Assembly: GCF_012489685.1 (NCBI RefSeq)
Contig: NC_080046.1
Location: 1,924,501-1,988,500, forward strand
Direction: 5' to 3'
Length of the DNA: 64,000 nucleotides
Source: Lotus japonicus
Lineage: Eukaryota > Streptophyta > Magnoliopsida > Fabales > Fabaceae
The translations under genes and the position numbers were made by a program. Each line of letters begins with the position of its first letter. Position 1 is the first letter of the stretch. The notes under the pieces were generated by a model, which was not told the origin of the DNA, made no database searches, and saw only the letters and a program-made list of their open reading frames with translations. Positions 23,913 through 37,000 of the stretch are shown piece by piece.

Positions 23913-25907
23913 AGTCCAGTTTCCATGATAAGTGACATTGTTTTTTTGTTGATAATCATGATAAGTGACATTTATGTATTATGTTTTGGACAAATGAAAT
24001 AAATGAATAATCTATGTTTGTTGATAAAATACAAAATTTTAAGCTGCCTTGTATTCGTTCATGTCATGACATCAAGTGCTTAGTTTGAAAAAATAGCTAC
24101 CTTATATTCATTCATGTAATGACATCGGCAGGAAAATGTAAAGAAAATGACTTACCTACATATTTTTACTTAAAATCTGTAAAACATTCTGCAGGAAATA
24201 GCCAAAATTTATGTAGTCTTCAACTAAGGATCAGACATCTCTAGGAAATTTAACCGCCAAAGGAGGGGAGTGCAGACCTTTCTTAGCAGGCCATTCAGCT
24301 GAAACCAAAATAAAATAACATCTTTCATGACTGTTGTATATTTGCTTCTTTTAATTTCTAAGACAGGTTTTCTCCAAAAGTAATGTGTAAAAAGATTGTT
24401 GTAGAGATGTATGGCTTGGATCTTTGAAACCTGAAAAAAGCATACTTAGAGTAAAATGCAACCAGAGTCGTAGATATACTATTGATGAATGATTTGCACT
24501 ATTGATGGGTTTCCAACGAAGTTATTTGATGTTTGTTTAGGAAGATATAGTAATAGAACACATGAATCTTCTCTGGATGTTTCAAGAAAACCTTCTGATT
24601 TCTAACTAGGGCTGTGCAAAAAAAAAAACCGGTTCTTAGAACCAAACCAAAAACTGAACTAGACCAAACATGTTGGAGACTTGGAGCTACACTGCACAAA
24701 ACTCAGAAAGAGAAGCGACTCCTTCCACTGTTTGTAGCTGTTCTTCTTGCACGGTCAGTCTGATCTGTTCTTACATTACACAGTCGGTCCAGACGCGTCG
24801 TCAAGCTCAACCATGCTACAAGTTATATACATCGTTTCTTTCTGTATTAAATTTGAATTTTTTTTTTACTGATTACCTAAATCTCTCTTCATAATTTTAG
24901 CCATGTTTTTTTTTTCCTCCATATTCCTCTAACAATTAGACTATCATTTACTATCTAATAAACTCCTACCTATAAACAAGGGTAGCTGATTCCACAACAC
25001 TACAGTGAATATAACGCAAAATCCAATCAAGAGAAGCAACAATAACAAGAGTTTTATACCACAGGTCACCTATGTGGATTGCACTATATCATTGTGCTAG
25101 ATCAAAAATCAAATTTGAGAAATATAATTAATAATGAGATCATTTTTAACAATATCTTACTAAATTCTTTTTTTGTCTCCTTCTATCAAGGACAAAATAT
25201 TAAGTTATCAATTCTTCTCACCAGAGCCTCCATAAGCCTACTTTGTACATGACCATACCACCTTAATCGAATTTCTGTCAATTTTCACACGTTAGGCACC
25301 ACCCAAATATCCAATCAAGAGAAGCACGGAAATAAATTTTACAAAAGTAGCACTCTCAATTGTGAGTTTGTGACTGTAAACGCTTGAGATCAGAAAAGAA
25401 TTAGACACGTTGCATTTCTAAGCCGTGTCTATCTTCTGAACATGATATGCATACTATAACAACATCAATTTCTATTATCCCAGCACAAATGAAAACAAAA
25501 TTAAAACTGTCAACTTTTGTAAAATATTTGCCACTTGCCGTCTCAAGCAGCCCACCATGCCCTTCATTTCTGTTTGCCAAGTTATCTATACAGAAAATAC
25601 TGCATTGCTGCCATTCTTCTCGCTGCCAATACATACAACAAATTCCATAAATGAAGCAGAAACCCTCACAAGTTTTAGAATCGAAACTTGAACTAGAAGA
25701 AATGGGGGAAAAAAGGTTCCATGGGAACCTAATGCACTAGTTTTAGAAAGGAATTTGGGGATACTGAGGTGATGCTTCAATATGATTTGTTATAATACCA
25801 ATGAATTAAAGCTGCAACAAAACACATCAGATCATATATTTCACTAATCTCTTCTATTTTGAGTCTATACACGAATTATGATTTCCTATTGGTTCCCGCA
25901 ATCACAA

Positions 25908-26054
25908 CAGTCAAGTTTTGCACTTCTGAAAAGGGAATTTTTTGTGTTTTGGAAGTTGAAATTCTGGAGATGTATTTATTATACTTTGGAAATTAAACTT
26001 CCGGAAGTATACAAAAAGTTTACTTCCAGAAGTTGAACGTGCAAAACTTGACTG
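25908..26054. mobile_element. Short palindromic MITE, 147 bp
   Basis: Ends are inverted copies: left 'cagtcaagttttgcacttct', right 'gcaaaacttgactg' preceded by 'agaagttgaacgt'. The interior also folds back ('aaacttccgg' region). No target duplication could be fixed. Confidence 0.65.
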
Positions 26055-26854
26055 CAGTGAATCCAGATCTGTGTATACACACTCAAGAGGATGTCTACAC
26101 ATCTTTTTCCTATGTACTAATAACTCAGTCAGTAAACTCTAAACAGTGTCTACAACAAGCAGAGACTAGATTTTATTTTATACATTATATTTAGAATTAT
26201 AACTAATGCCATGCAATGAAAAGGTTCTGTTAAAGGTTTGATCTCATTGAAAGGAAAACGAAATGTATGCCTAAGAAAGAGTACAGCTACCTTACGTCCT
26301 TACCAATAAAGATTTGCCTGTAAGCAATCTGAAATGTATAACCTATTCTTGACATCTTTCTATAGTTTATCTACATGGAACTCAGCCACTTGCGCGCATC
26401 AATGAACCCTTGTTAGCTCATTCTAAGCTATTGTTTCCACCTTGTTCTTCTCTCAAGGCAACTTGGTAATTTGATCTTAGATTCTGAATTAAATAAATAA
26501 CAAAGAAGTTCTGGAAATTAGTAAAAGTAAAGAAGAATGAACTATTTAAAGAAATGGAAATTGCATAATGAACTAATTAAAATAGGACTAAACATTTATT
26601 CTAGTCCACATAAGATACCAGTGAAATTAATTTGATCCTTTGAACAACGTCGATTCAATTGGATCCCTAAGTCCTAACCATAAAAGTGACATCAATTTAG
26701 CAAATCAAATGCTCCATAAACGTTCTTAATCTAAAACAAAAATATTGGTGAGGTATTATATGATTAAGAGACTAAAATAACTTTCATTTAAGGACCAAAT
26801 TGACTCACTTGTATCTTTTGAATTTTCTTCTACTATCCATTAACAAAAACAGGG

Positions 26855-27553
26855 ATGATGAAGAAAATGGGGCTGGATAAAAAACTAGTGAAAGAAATTT
26901 CAATTCTCAAAGAGGCCAAGGCGGAGGAGATCGGAGAAGAAGGACCAGGAGACTAGAGAGAAGGAGGATCAGTTTTGGCGAGAGGCTGAGGGTTCAAGGT
27001 TACAAATCGCAAAGAAGAAGGAGGAAGAAGCCGAGAACAGGGCGGAGGCAACGTCCAAGTGAGCGGAGGAGCATCAGTTGGCGGAGCAGGAGGAGAAGGA
27101 GCTTGAAAAGATCTTGAAAAAGCCCGATAAGAAGGCGAGCAGGGTGTTGATCCCCGTGCTGAAGGTGACAGAGGGCGGAGCTGAGGAAGCACCGCAAGGA
27201 GGAGCAGAACCTACTTGCGAAGAAGGCGGACGAGGCTAAGAAGTGTAGCGCTGCAGAGGAAGAGTACCAGAAGATGGTTCTGGGTTCCAACACGAATCGC
27301 GACGATTCCATCATTGAAGCGTGAACTCTCGATGGTGCAATCGCGCAGATGAGCATTGATAACAGCAATTTGCCCCCTAATCAGCATCCCAAGTGGCACC
27401 TCATAGTTGGCTGCATTCAAGGCATTTGAAGAGGACGAACTCCCTAAGTTGAAGGAAGAAAAACCAGGCCTCACTTACAATCAATACAGAGACATGATAT
27501 GGAAGCTCAGGAAGAAATCACCTCATAATCCTCTTAATCAAATTGCTGAGTGA
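26855..27553 (+). pseudogene. Retrocopy of a CCDC124 / Lso2-type coiled-coil gene
   Basis: Without introns, the plus strand reads MMKKMG at 26855, then 'FWREAEGSRLQIAKKKEEEA', 'EKELEKILKKPDKKASRV', 'EEEYQKMVLGSNTNRDDSII', 'AIAQMSID' and 'KLKEEKPGLTYNQYRDMIW' to a stop at 27553. The order and spacing are those of the plant CCDC124 family (a conserved ribosome-associated protein with a basic N-terminal coiled coil and a C-terminal globular domain). The frame is broken: an in-frame TGA after 'AEATSK', a frameshift after 'LKVTE', a TGA after 'SIIEA' and another frameshift before 'KAFEED'. Lack of introns suggests a processed copy, though no poly-A tail or target duplication is obvious. Not expected to make a full protein. 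Confidence 0.88.
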
Positions 27554-27801
27554 TTGATTTGAATTGTGACCAGTTTAAAATAGCTTCTATTGGCTATTTT
27601 CATTGGACGGCAGAGCAATTTGTAATTCTTAAATAATGTAGATGTAAGGTTAAATGATGAGTGAGATGGAAAGGTAAGCCTGGACTGAGATTGAATTGCT
27701 TGTATTATGCTTGTCATGAAGCAGTTATTCTAAGAGTTTAAATGGTTGGATGAAGTACAATGTCAAATTTGATATAAAAATAATAATTCAATTCTCATAT
27801 T

Positions 27802-27803
<2 letters not shown>

Positions 27804-27860
<57 letters not shown>

Positions 27861-27861
27861 T
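27804..27861. repeat. (TC)n microsatellite
   Basis: About 25 or more uninterrupted TC units between the CCDC124 retrocopy and the 3' end of the lipase gene. Confidence 0.97.
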
Positions 27862-28029
27862 TAAAAAAAATCATATTATCAATTCTATCTAAAAAATCTA
27901 TTTGAACTAGTTCATTAGGTTATGTCTCTCTTCCCAAAAGACATAGTTTTTACCAAGTAAACTAAGTGACCAGTAAAAACAAATAAGAATGATAGTAGTA
28001 GCATGGAAGAATTAGACAAATAATCCTCT

Positions 28030-28035
28030 TTATTT
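28030..28035 (-). promoter_or_regulatory. Putative polyadenylation signal of the lipase gene
   Basis: AATAAA on the minus strand immediately after the TGA stop. Its closeness to the stop means another downstream signal may be the one used. Confidence 0.35.
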
Positions 28036-31000
28036 TCAGTGGATGCATTGTACCTCTAGTAATGTGACGTAATAGAAATCCTCCATGTGCTGCATGAAGG
28101 CAGTCCCATCTCTGATTGAGCGGAATATATTTATTTCAGTCTGTAACAATTTCTCAATAAGCTCCTTCTCACCCTTCATCTGGATAGATCAAAGTTTACG
28201 ACGGTGAACATAAAAGAAAGATCAGCTCTAAAATCTTAAAAGAAGACTTGGTTAATGTGACTATTAAAATTGAAATTTGGATAACACTCGTATACAATAA
28301 TATCAAGTTAAAACACAAAAATAATTATACGCTAAACAAGGGTTCATCATTGGAGTCCTACTAACGCGTGCAATTAATTTTAGCATCAAGAAATGGAAAA
28401 TACTCATTAGCAATGATTTAACTGGCAGAAAAACTAACTCGAAAATTTGAGGAAGAAATCAAAATGACCATGCCATCACCAATTAAATGTAATCAAGGAT
28501 CTTTAGTCTCTTCGCAACATCAAAACAAAAGAAAGCAGGAAACATATGTAACATCTTTATTTGAACAAAATTCAAACATAAGAAAAGTTGGAGCTAACAA
28601 ATGTGTGTGTTCTCTAGGATACAGAGTGATTGGCACAGAGAAAAAGCTTCATACACTCACACTAATCAATAACTTCTTATAAAAAATCATATTGACAGGT
28701 GCATAAGCTAAAGAGTAAAATACACTCACCCCCTCAAGGTTTGTGAGAATAACACTTAACTCCATTCTTATCCAAAATATACACTCCACCCCAATAATAA
28801 TCTCATAATTACACTTAGCTCAATTCTTCTCTGAAATCTTCACTCCACCCCACCCCTTTAACACCATCCAAAAGATGCTAACGGAATATTCCTTTAACTC
28901 AAATTAATTAATTAAAATATAAATGATAAATAAATTACATTATCCTCTAACCAAATAATAATTGTACTATAATTTTGTAAATATTCTAAATATTTATAAA
29001 ATATTTTAAATACCTCCAAATGAAAAATAATAATTAAACTTGATGTTTATTATGGTCAAAATATTTCTCTCTCTAATATAACTCAAATTTAAATATGGAG
29101 TATTTCAGTCAAAATATTTATCAAATGATGAGTTCTAATACCTGTGTATAACCTTAAACAACTTATATTTTAGAACTTAAAATGTCATGTGTTTAAGTGC
29201 TCATACAACCTAATAACTAAGGTAATCACATATCGTCATAACACAATTATATTTTGAAAGTTTAGTAAACTTATTGACAAATTTTTTTAGTAAACTTAGT
29301 GGTAAAGTTTTTGAGTTTTGATGGTTCTCACATTGAGTTAAGTTTTGCTAAATTTGTGATGGAAAATGTTGTTGCCTTGAAGAGGATGATCTCAAACTTA
29401 GCTGGAAGCTACGTAACTCAGATCCGGAAGAAGTAAAACAGAAGTTGTTCTCGTTTAAGAAATGTTCTAGTTCTATGAATTTGGAATTACACCAAAAAGG
29501 CCAGAACATGCTTTATTGTAAATCATTTGTGCTGCCCTCCAAATAACAAGGATTTTTTTACTTGAATGAGCAATGATTATCTCGTGCTACTTTTTTTTTT
29601 TTAAAAAAAGTATATTTATTATTTAGTTAGAAGATAATGTAATGTATTTATATTTAAATTAATTAATTTTGAGTTAAAAGAATATTTTGTTAGCCTCTTT
29701 TGGATGGTGTTAAAGGGGGTGGGGTGGAGTGTAGAATTTAGAGAAGAATTGAGTTAAGTGTAATTGTGAGATTATTATTGGGGTGGAGTGCATATTTTGG
29801 ATAAGAATGGAGTTAAGTGTTATTCTCACAAATCTTGAGGGGGGTGAGTGTATTTTACTCTAAGCTAAATTATAACCATCATATCTACCTTTTTTATGAA
29901 ATCAACTATCATGTCTACCTTGCTTATGTCGAATTGTAGAATATTTGAACAAAAGCAAGTATTTCACTAAATAAACTAATGATATGTTACACGCATTCCA
30001 TCCACTGGTGAACTATTTAAAAGCTACAATTACATGAAGTTATTTGTTAGTGTTAGATTGGTTTTGATCCACAGTAATGTACTGATGTCAACAAATCCTA
30101 ACACTTAGATGAAAATTATATAAATGGGACCCATTCTACCTGTAAAAGCCCGGTATAATACTGTTTAAAAAAAAGATATTACATAGAGCTTCTTGATATA
30201 AAACAAGAGGCATACAATTGCAAAATAATCTATAAGTACGAGCCTAGTTTATAAGGCAGGCCATAAGAATTTTAGTTGTCTTGTATCAATTAGAGATTTA
30301 TTTTTAATCTCTTGAACCTTAACCTCTCAATCAATGTTGCCAATGATCAAATCATTTGAACGAGAAATTATCTTTTTAAGAGATATCAATACTCACTTGA
30401 CCTAATTTAACTAGTAAATGAGGTGAGTGAAATGCAAACCACCATATCCTAGTTATTCTTGGCTCTTTTGGATAAGCTCTAGAAACCGACATTTCAGATA
30501 TAGCTTTTTTGTAAAAGCTACTCTTTCTATCTTATGCAGGACACCACAAACTATTCTTTTAGAATTTTACTTTTCTTTTTTCAAAGCACTTGTCCAAAGC
30601 ACAAATAAATGCTCCCTTAATATATCTATTTCTAATATAACATGTAATATGCAAGTGAAATTTAAATGCATGACTACATGAAAATTCGATAAGATACTTA
30701 CAAACTCACTGACTATAACATCTGGCGTGGATTCCCCAAGGACATCACCTTCGTAACCATCACCCAAAATATCTTTGTTTTCCTGGATAACATGCACTTG
30801 ACATATCAGTAAAAATGAAGCAACAGAAACTATCTAGTCTAATTAAGACTCAAGAAACCATTCCCGTTTGTCTCAGACTCAAACAAACAAATTTCATATG
30901 CTCGGCACATGTCCTTGGCGCTTGACATGACTGTAAATTACAATTAAACCTTTGATGCCACGGAGCTACCCGAAACATAAAGACAAGAGAGCACACATGA

Positions 31001-34000
31001 TTCCCTCATTGATGGTAAAAAATATATCCTGAAAAACATTCAAATTATTTCACGAGACCAAATGAATTAAGCCTGATCTCATCTTTAATTTACAGTTCCT
31101 AAACAGCGAAATGGTTTCATTCATTATGACTTGATTGTTACGAAACGACATCCAAAAGTATCTACATACAAAAGATATTGGCAACCAATGAGGTAATAAT
31201 TAATTCAAAATCAAACAACTAGGAAAACCAATGTTGCATGGATATGGATGTAGTACTGGTATCCAGCTAACAAGGAATACAATTTGAAAAAGATTTAAGA
31301 TATTTTTCCAAAGTAACCTCCCACCAGATAGGGTATAAACTAATCTCTCGAGATACTATTAGCCATCGAAGTGGGGACCTTTCCCAATAATATTTTCTGT
31401 ATACACATGGACTAAGGATTAAAACCAGAACCAATTACTGCTAATAGTCAAATCAATTAGACTCGTTAAAATTGTAAGAAAAAAATGACAAGACATCAGG
31501 ATACAAGTTAGGGTATATTTTTATATTTTGAATCGAGGTGTGTGTACGTGTGAAGAATTAGAATAACTACTCACTAGGGAATTTCTTAAAACCCCCGCAG
31601 CAAGAAATACAGGTTGATTAACATGACAATAACCCATTAATCGAGGCACTGTAGGAATAATATCTCTGTGATTCACCACTCGCCAGCTGTCTTTAATTTT
31701 CTGCAAATACCGGAGCAAAACTGTTAACTGTTTTAGAAATGTAAACAGAGAAACAAATCACACTACTTTTGCCTAATATACGACAACTGAGAAGACAAAA
31801 TGACTCCGAAAGTGTGAATGGAAGATTGAAAAGAGTTAAAGAAGATTTTTGACATGTTCAATCGAGTACTATTTATTGCTTGATTATCTGGTGTAAGCAT
31901 AGCTTGTTTGTCTAGTTTAAAGATAATTCAGAATTTACAAATTTGAAGAGGCTTTTCAGAAATGCATTTTTGATGAGCCATACTAAAAATCAAGGGGAAA
32001 CCCCCAAGGGAGAAGCAATTGTACTTAGAAAAATTCCAAAGAAATTAATGACTATCAGTTGCAAAGAAATCCTTTTGGAGCTTTTTTGCTCGCTATTGCT
32101 AGTTAGAAAATGCTCATGTAGCATCCTCATAAAAGAGAATTTGTGCCCCATAAGGATCTTTGAAGAAGTTCAACTCATAGAAGAACTACACATAGCATTG
32201 TAGAGCATCCTATTTTCGAGAACATGGGAGATTTAAGTTAAGCTACACTCCCTTGGTTCTTTTCTTTACTTTAAAGGTTAATATGGAAATGAGTCGTCCA
32301 CTTATCACAGCTATTAGTGTCTGCTATTTAGGGTTACTATCTCCTATTTAGGGGCTGCATACACCTCACTAGATACTCTTATCCAATGATTGACATTTAA
32401 TTCAATATAGCATGCAACAAGGCAATAAAAATAGCATCAACAAAATAGCTATACTTCTCGCTGACCTCATTGTACACTTCTGCAAATCTTTTGTTACCAA
32501 CCCTAGGAGAACCGAAGTTATACATAGTAATAGAAATTGCTCCCCGCCTGAAAGACAAAAAAAACTGTATAACCATGAATAAACAGGGAAAGTAAATGGT
32601 AGGTTAAATTAATCTAGAGGTCCAGTTTTTTTTTTGAAGTTTTAAATAGGGACTGCTAATGCTTTAGTCATTGTAAATTACAATGCTAATAGGACATATT
32701 GTTACCCTTGTCATGAGAAGTCTTACATTGACTTGAGATATGGTCAAATAAGTCTTTCTAAAAGGCAGAGCAATTCTCACAGATGAGCATTGTTATCAAA
32801 TATCGGGCATGACAGCGCCATGGCTGATATCCTGCCATAATTCGCTATCATTATTTGTCTAATATGGTGGGTTTTTGGCTCTTCGACATAGTCCACCATA
32901 CTCCATTAACAACACTACACCTGAGCTAGTTTTTGAGGTAGAGTTCAACCTAACCCAAATTCTAAGATGATATCAGAGCCTACCTTAAGCCACCCATAAT
33001 GGGCCACCCACAGATGTCTAGTCCTGCAAACTTCACGCTCTAGATATCTAGCCCCGGACATGAGGGGGGTGTGTCAAGAAGTCCAATGTTGACTAGAGAT
33101 ATGGTCACTTAAGTCTTTGCTAGCTTTTGGGGTAAAGTTAGGCCTAACCCGAATTCTAATTATTACTTTACTTCGAATTGGGTCTTCCTGAATTTGGATT
33201 AAGTCTAACTCAACCTCAAAGTTAGCTCACTAGATGAGCATTGTCCAATCTTTTATAAGCTCTACATTGGCCATATCGCTATATGATGCGGGTCATAACA
33301 TTGACCTTACACTATCAAGTTTTATACTATCATGCCTTACCCTACCATACCTATTAAAAGGGCCTTAAAGTCAATTATAAAGGAATGAAACTAATTAAGA
33401 GATAATAAACTTACTTAGTTAATTGGTTAGATGATAGTTCAAGCGCAAGCAAGGTTGCCAATGCACCACCCAAACTATGACCGGTCACATAAATATGCCA
33501 TTTGTGGAGGGGCTCAAAATGATCATCTCTGGCACAAAAACAATATACCCTCGGTTTGTCAATATGAATCGAATTTTGAGGTGTACGTTTAATATTGAGT
33601 GATAAAGTGACATGCAAAAAACGAATGAATTTGATCAACATTCTGAGGCCTTACTTTATAGGAGTTCGAGAGATTATGCCTATCATACATAGCATAAATG
33701 AAAAATGAAGACAATCAGCAATTATAATAGGGTTTTGATACATCCACACTCTTCTTTCTCTTACATCTCATTTCCACTCTTTCTCTTCTAATATCTCTCT
33801 TCTTTTCCTATCACATCACTTATCATATCTCTCATTTCTTCATATTTTCTTCAGGTCTAGGTGAGATTCATATGTGAACATAAACTTAATGATTATAATA
33901 TATCCAATAGGCAATATGTGACTTTAACCACTTTTTCAAGCGGAAAAATAATGTAAATACTTAAATATCCTGTTTGAGTTAGCAACTAGTACTATAAGCT

Positions 34001-37000
34001 GTCACAAAACAATTGCAACTTCTTCAACTATGTAACAAAGGCATATGTTATAAGATGCTTTAAAACCTTCCATCGTCCTTTCACCCAATAGTTTAAGCTT
34101 TTGGAATAGTTGATTTATGATATCGTATCAAGCCTCATTGACCAAATAGCCAAGACTTTCCTCATTCATAAAAATAAACAATAACCTTAGCATGTCCATA
34201 ATGAGCCAGTGCACTGTCCACATCTTAAGCCCAAGAAGGGTTTTGTATGAAGGGGCATGTTGATTGGTATAATAAAATAGTTGATAAAAAACAAAGATGT
34301 CTTAAAACCATTCATGTGCACTAAAGCTTTTGAGATAATTGATTCACGATAATATCATATTTATTTACGTAACATCATTCACAAAAAACAAACACTCAAT
34401 AACACATTTTAAAAGATTAAATTTGGAAATCAACAGAATTTTCAATTAAATATTCAAAGAAATGAAAATGTTTTTAAGGCAGTGCTTTGTGCAATGAAAA
34501 TATTCAAAAGTACAACTTACACATAACCAATTGCAAGTCGAATTAGAGAAATGATCCTGGTCCTTACTGAATCGTATGCACTTAGAAAACCACTATGAAC
34601 CTGCAACAATCTCAGGACCGTAAACAACAGAGGAGATTTCTGTTCTTATAGACTTTTAGAATCAATTAAACAAGTCTGACACATAAACCTGCCAGCAGTG
34701 AACATACCTGAACCTCTTGCTTGAAATCTCCACCAATCCTTTCAGGGTTCAGCCTATGGAAGTTATAGCAGAGTTAGATATGGAATGAATTCATTTGGTG
34801 AAATCAAAATGCATTTATATCAATCCCTAAATTAATAATTTGACACCACACCAATAGATTTTTAAGGCTCCAATATGGCATAACCTCTATCTAACATGAA
34901 ATGAAAAAAGAGGCATTTTTCAATACGCTTTGAAGTAATAAAAGACTCAATGGCAAAAAAAAAACACACGTGTCAGGCCTATATCTCATGTTTATTCCAT
35001 AAAAGGACAGCAAGGGACTCTGGTGATAAATAGGTAAATACTAGGCCATAAGAGGAGAGTGACTAAGGGTGTGTTTGTGAGTTGAGTTTTGGAGGGGAGG
35101 CTTATGAGAAGCCCTCACCTTTTTTGGGAGATTTTAAAAAGGGGGGAGAGGTTTGGAGAATTTTAAAAAAGCCTTCAAAACCCCTCTAAGACCCTCCTTT
35201 AGTTGTTTTCTGGAGTTCCCCCAAATTGGGGGGTTTAGAGGAAATTGAAACTTGCAAACAAGCTAGCTATTGTAGTTGGAGAGCCCAAGGCCTTATAAAC
35301 CCCACAATAGAATCCCATACTTCAAATGTGGGACTCAAGTCCCATACCTTGCAATTGGGTACCTAACACCCACAAACACACCCTTAGGGTCCAAGATGGA
35401 AGCCTGAGCTGAACTGAATGATGAGGATGCTAAGCTAGAAGAAAGAGAAAGTGGGGAATCAGAACGGAGCGGGTGCTGAGTGATAAGGGAGATCACAATA
35501 GTGGGCAGAGGGGAAGAAAAATATGGTAGAAGGTGACTTAAGTGCACATGATCTCTCCTAAGGCTGAGATTCTCCTTGGGCAGTTTCTTCCTTTTTTTAT
35601 GACATTTCTTTTCTTGGTTGCAGTTTCCATTCGAAGAGATTCCAGAATACCTTCTAGTTGTAAGGAGTTAGCTCTAATTTCATATGTCACAATCATGATG
35701 TACTTTATCAATAGATACATGCACAAAATAAAATATCTTGCTACTGTCCATAGAATATGCATCTATTATTTTTTATAATTTTCCTCCTTCCTTTTCATAT
35801 TCAAGTTTTTTCTCATCTAATTTTTTTACAAATTATTAAGTTTTAAAGTAATCAAATCAAATATATCATACTAAAATCAAGCCCTGTAAGATATATTGAA
35901 TTCTCTCAAGATTAAATGTATATCAAAATGGTGAGATATAAGATCAATGAAAGTTAAACCAAACAGCTAAACAAGTCATAACTAGGTTAGAAATGAATCT
36001 TACCCGGCTGGAACAATCATTAGATCAGTTATTAAGTCCTTCCATTGTGACTGAAAAATAAAAAATATAAGCATCTTGAAGACAACCCAAACGCTGTACT
36101 ACATCTAAAAGAAGAAGAAGAATATGAACTACCTGTTCTGTTCCCCTAAAAGCAACCACTAACCTTCTTCGCATAGAATCGCGCCAAATTGCAACCTGAA
36201 AGTTCCAATGATTTAAAAAATAGGAAGCAGTTAGTGGAATAAGATATAGGAATTCTATCACAAAATAGAGTTTGGGATGAAACATTGCCAATGGTGACAG
36301 TCACAAAAAATAGAGAACTGGGCTTATTAAAGAGCAGATAACCGAGCACCTGTGTGTCTGTGGGCGCATTGTCTAAAAAACATATTTTTTCAAATTCAGA
36401 TTTAATGAAACTAGCATGGCCCAGTGAAGTGGCCAGCATTGCCCAAGCCTCCATGGCAGTTTCGGCAGTTGAAAAAAGTTCTCTCATCTCTTCAGCTTTT
36501 TTATCATCCAACACTGATCCATTTTCTGAGCTAGGAATCTTCGGTAGACATTGAATGCCATTTCCTCCTACTTTGGCAGAATCTTCTTCAATTTTCCTCT
36601 CTTCTGAAGAACTTCCTTCATCTTTCATTTTGGAAACCGTTGCGGCTAAAAGCATTAAACCTCCTAAAATTGAATCAGTTTGCCTCATCAAACTTTCTGT
36701 TGCTTTTTTTACTTCTGGAAGAGGAGACTGAATTGCAGCAATGGCAGGTTTGCCACTTGTTTTATCCTCTGTATCATCTATGCCTCTAGGCATTGCAAGA
36801 CCAGATTGAATATATGTAGCTTCTGCAATATTTTGGGATTGTGAACCAATTTTGTCTAGAAACTCCAACCCATCCCACTTGAATTTCCCAGGAACAGTGA
36901 GACCTAGCTTTTGAACAACGTTAACATTGATAACATTAGTAAAATCCCTCCAAAAAAGTTGATTCGACAGCTCTTCCCCACTAGTTTGTGTAGATGGTTC

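Larger units (their letters stand above)
23463..26854. other. Intergenic region without a recognisable gene
   Basis: AT-rich sequence with scattered repeat remnants. 23560-23920 has a different texture (poly-G/C patches such as 'ccccttttatagagggggtgg') and includes a perfect hairpin. A palindromic MITE lies at 25908-26054. The other short frames here have no family signature. Confidence 0.5.

Noticed and set aside
26953..27474. Minus-strand frames with Ser/Pro/Leu-rich products
   Set aside because: They are antisense shadows of the CCDC124-type retrocopy.
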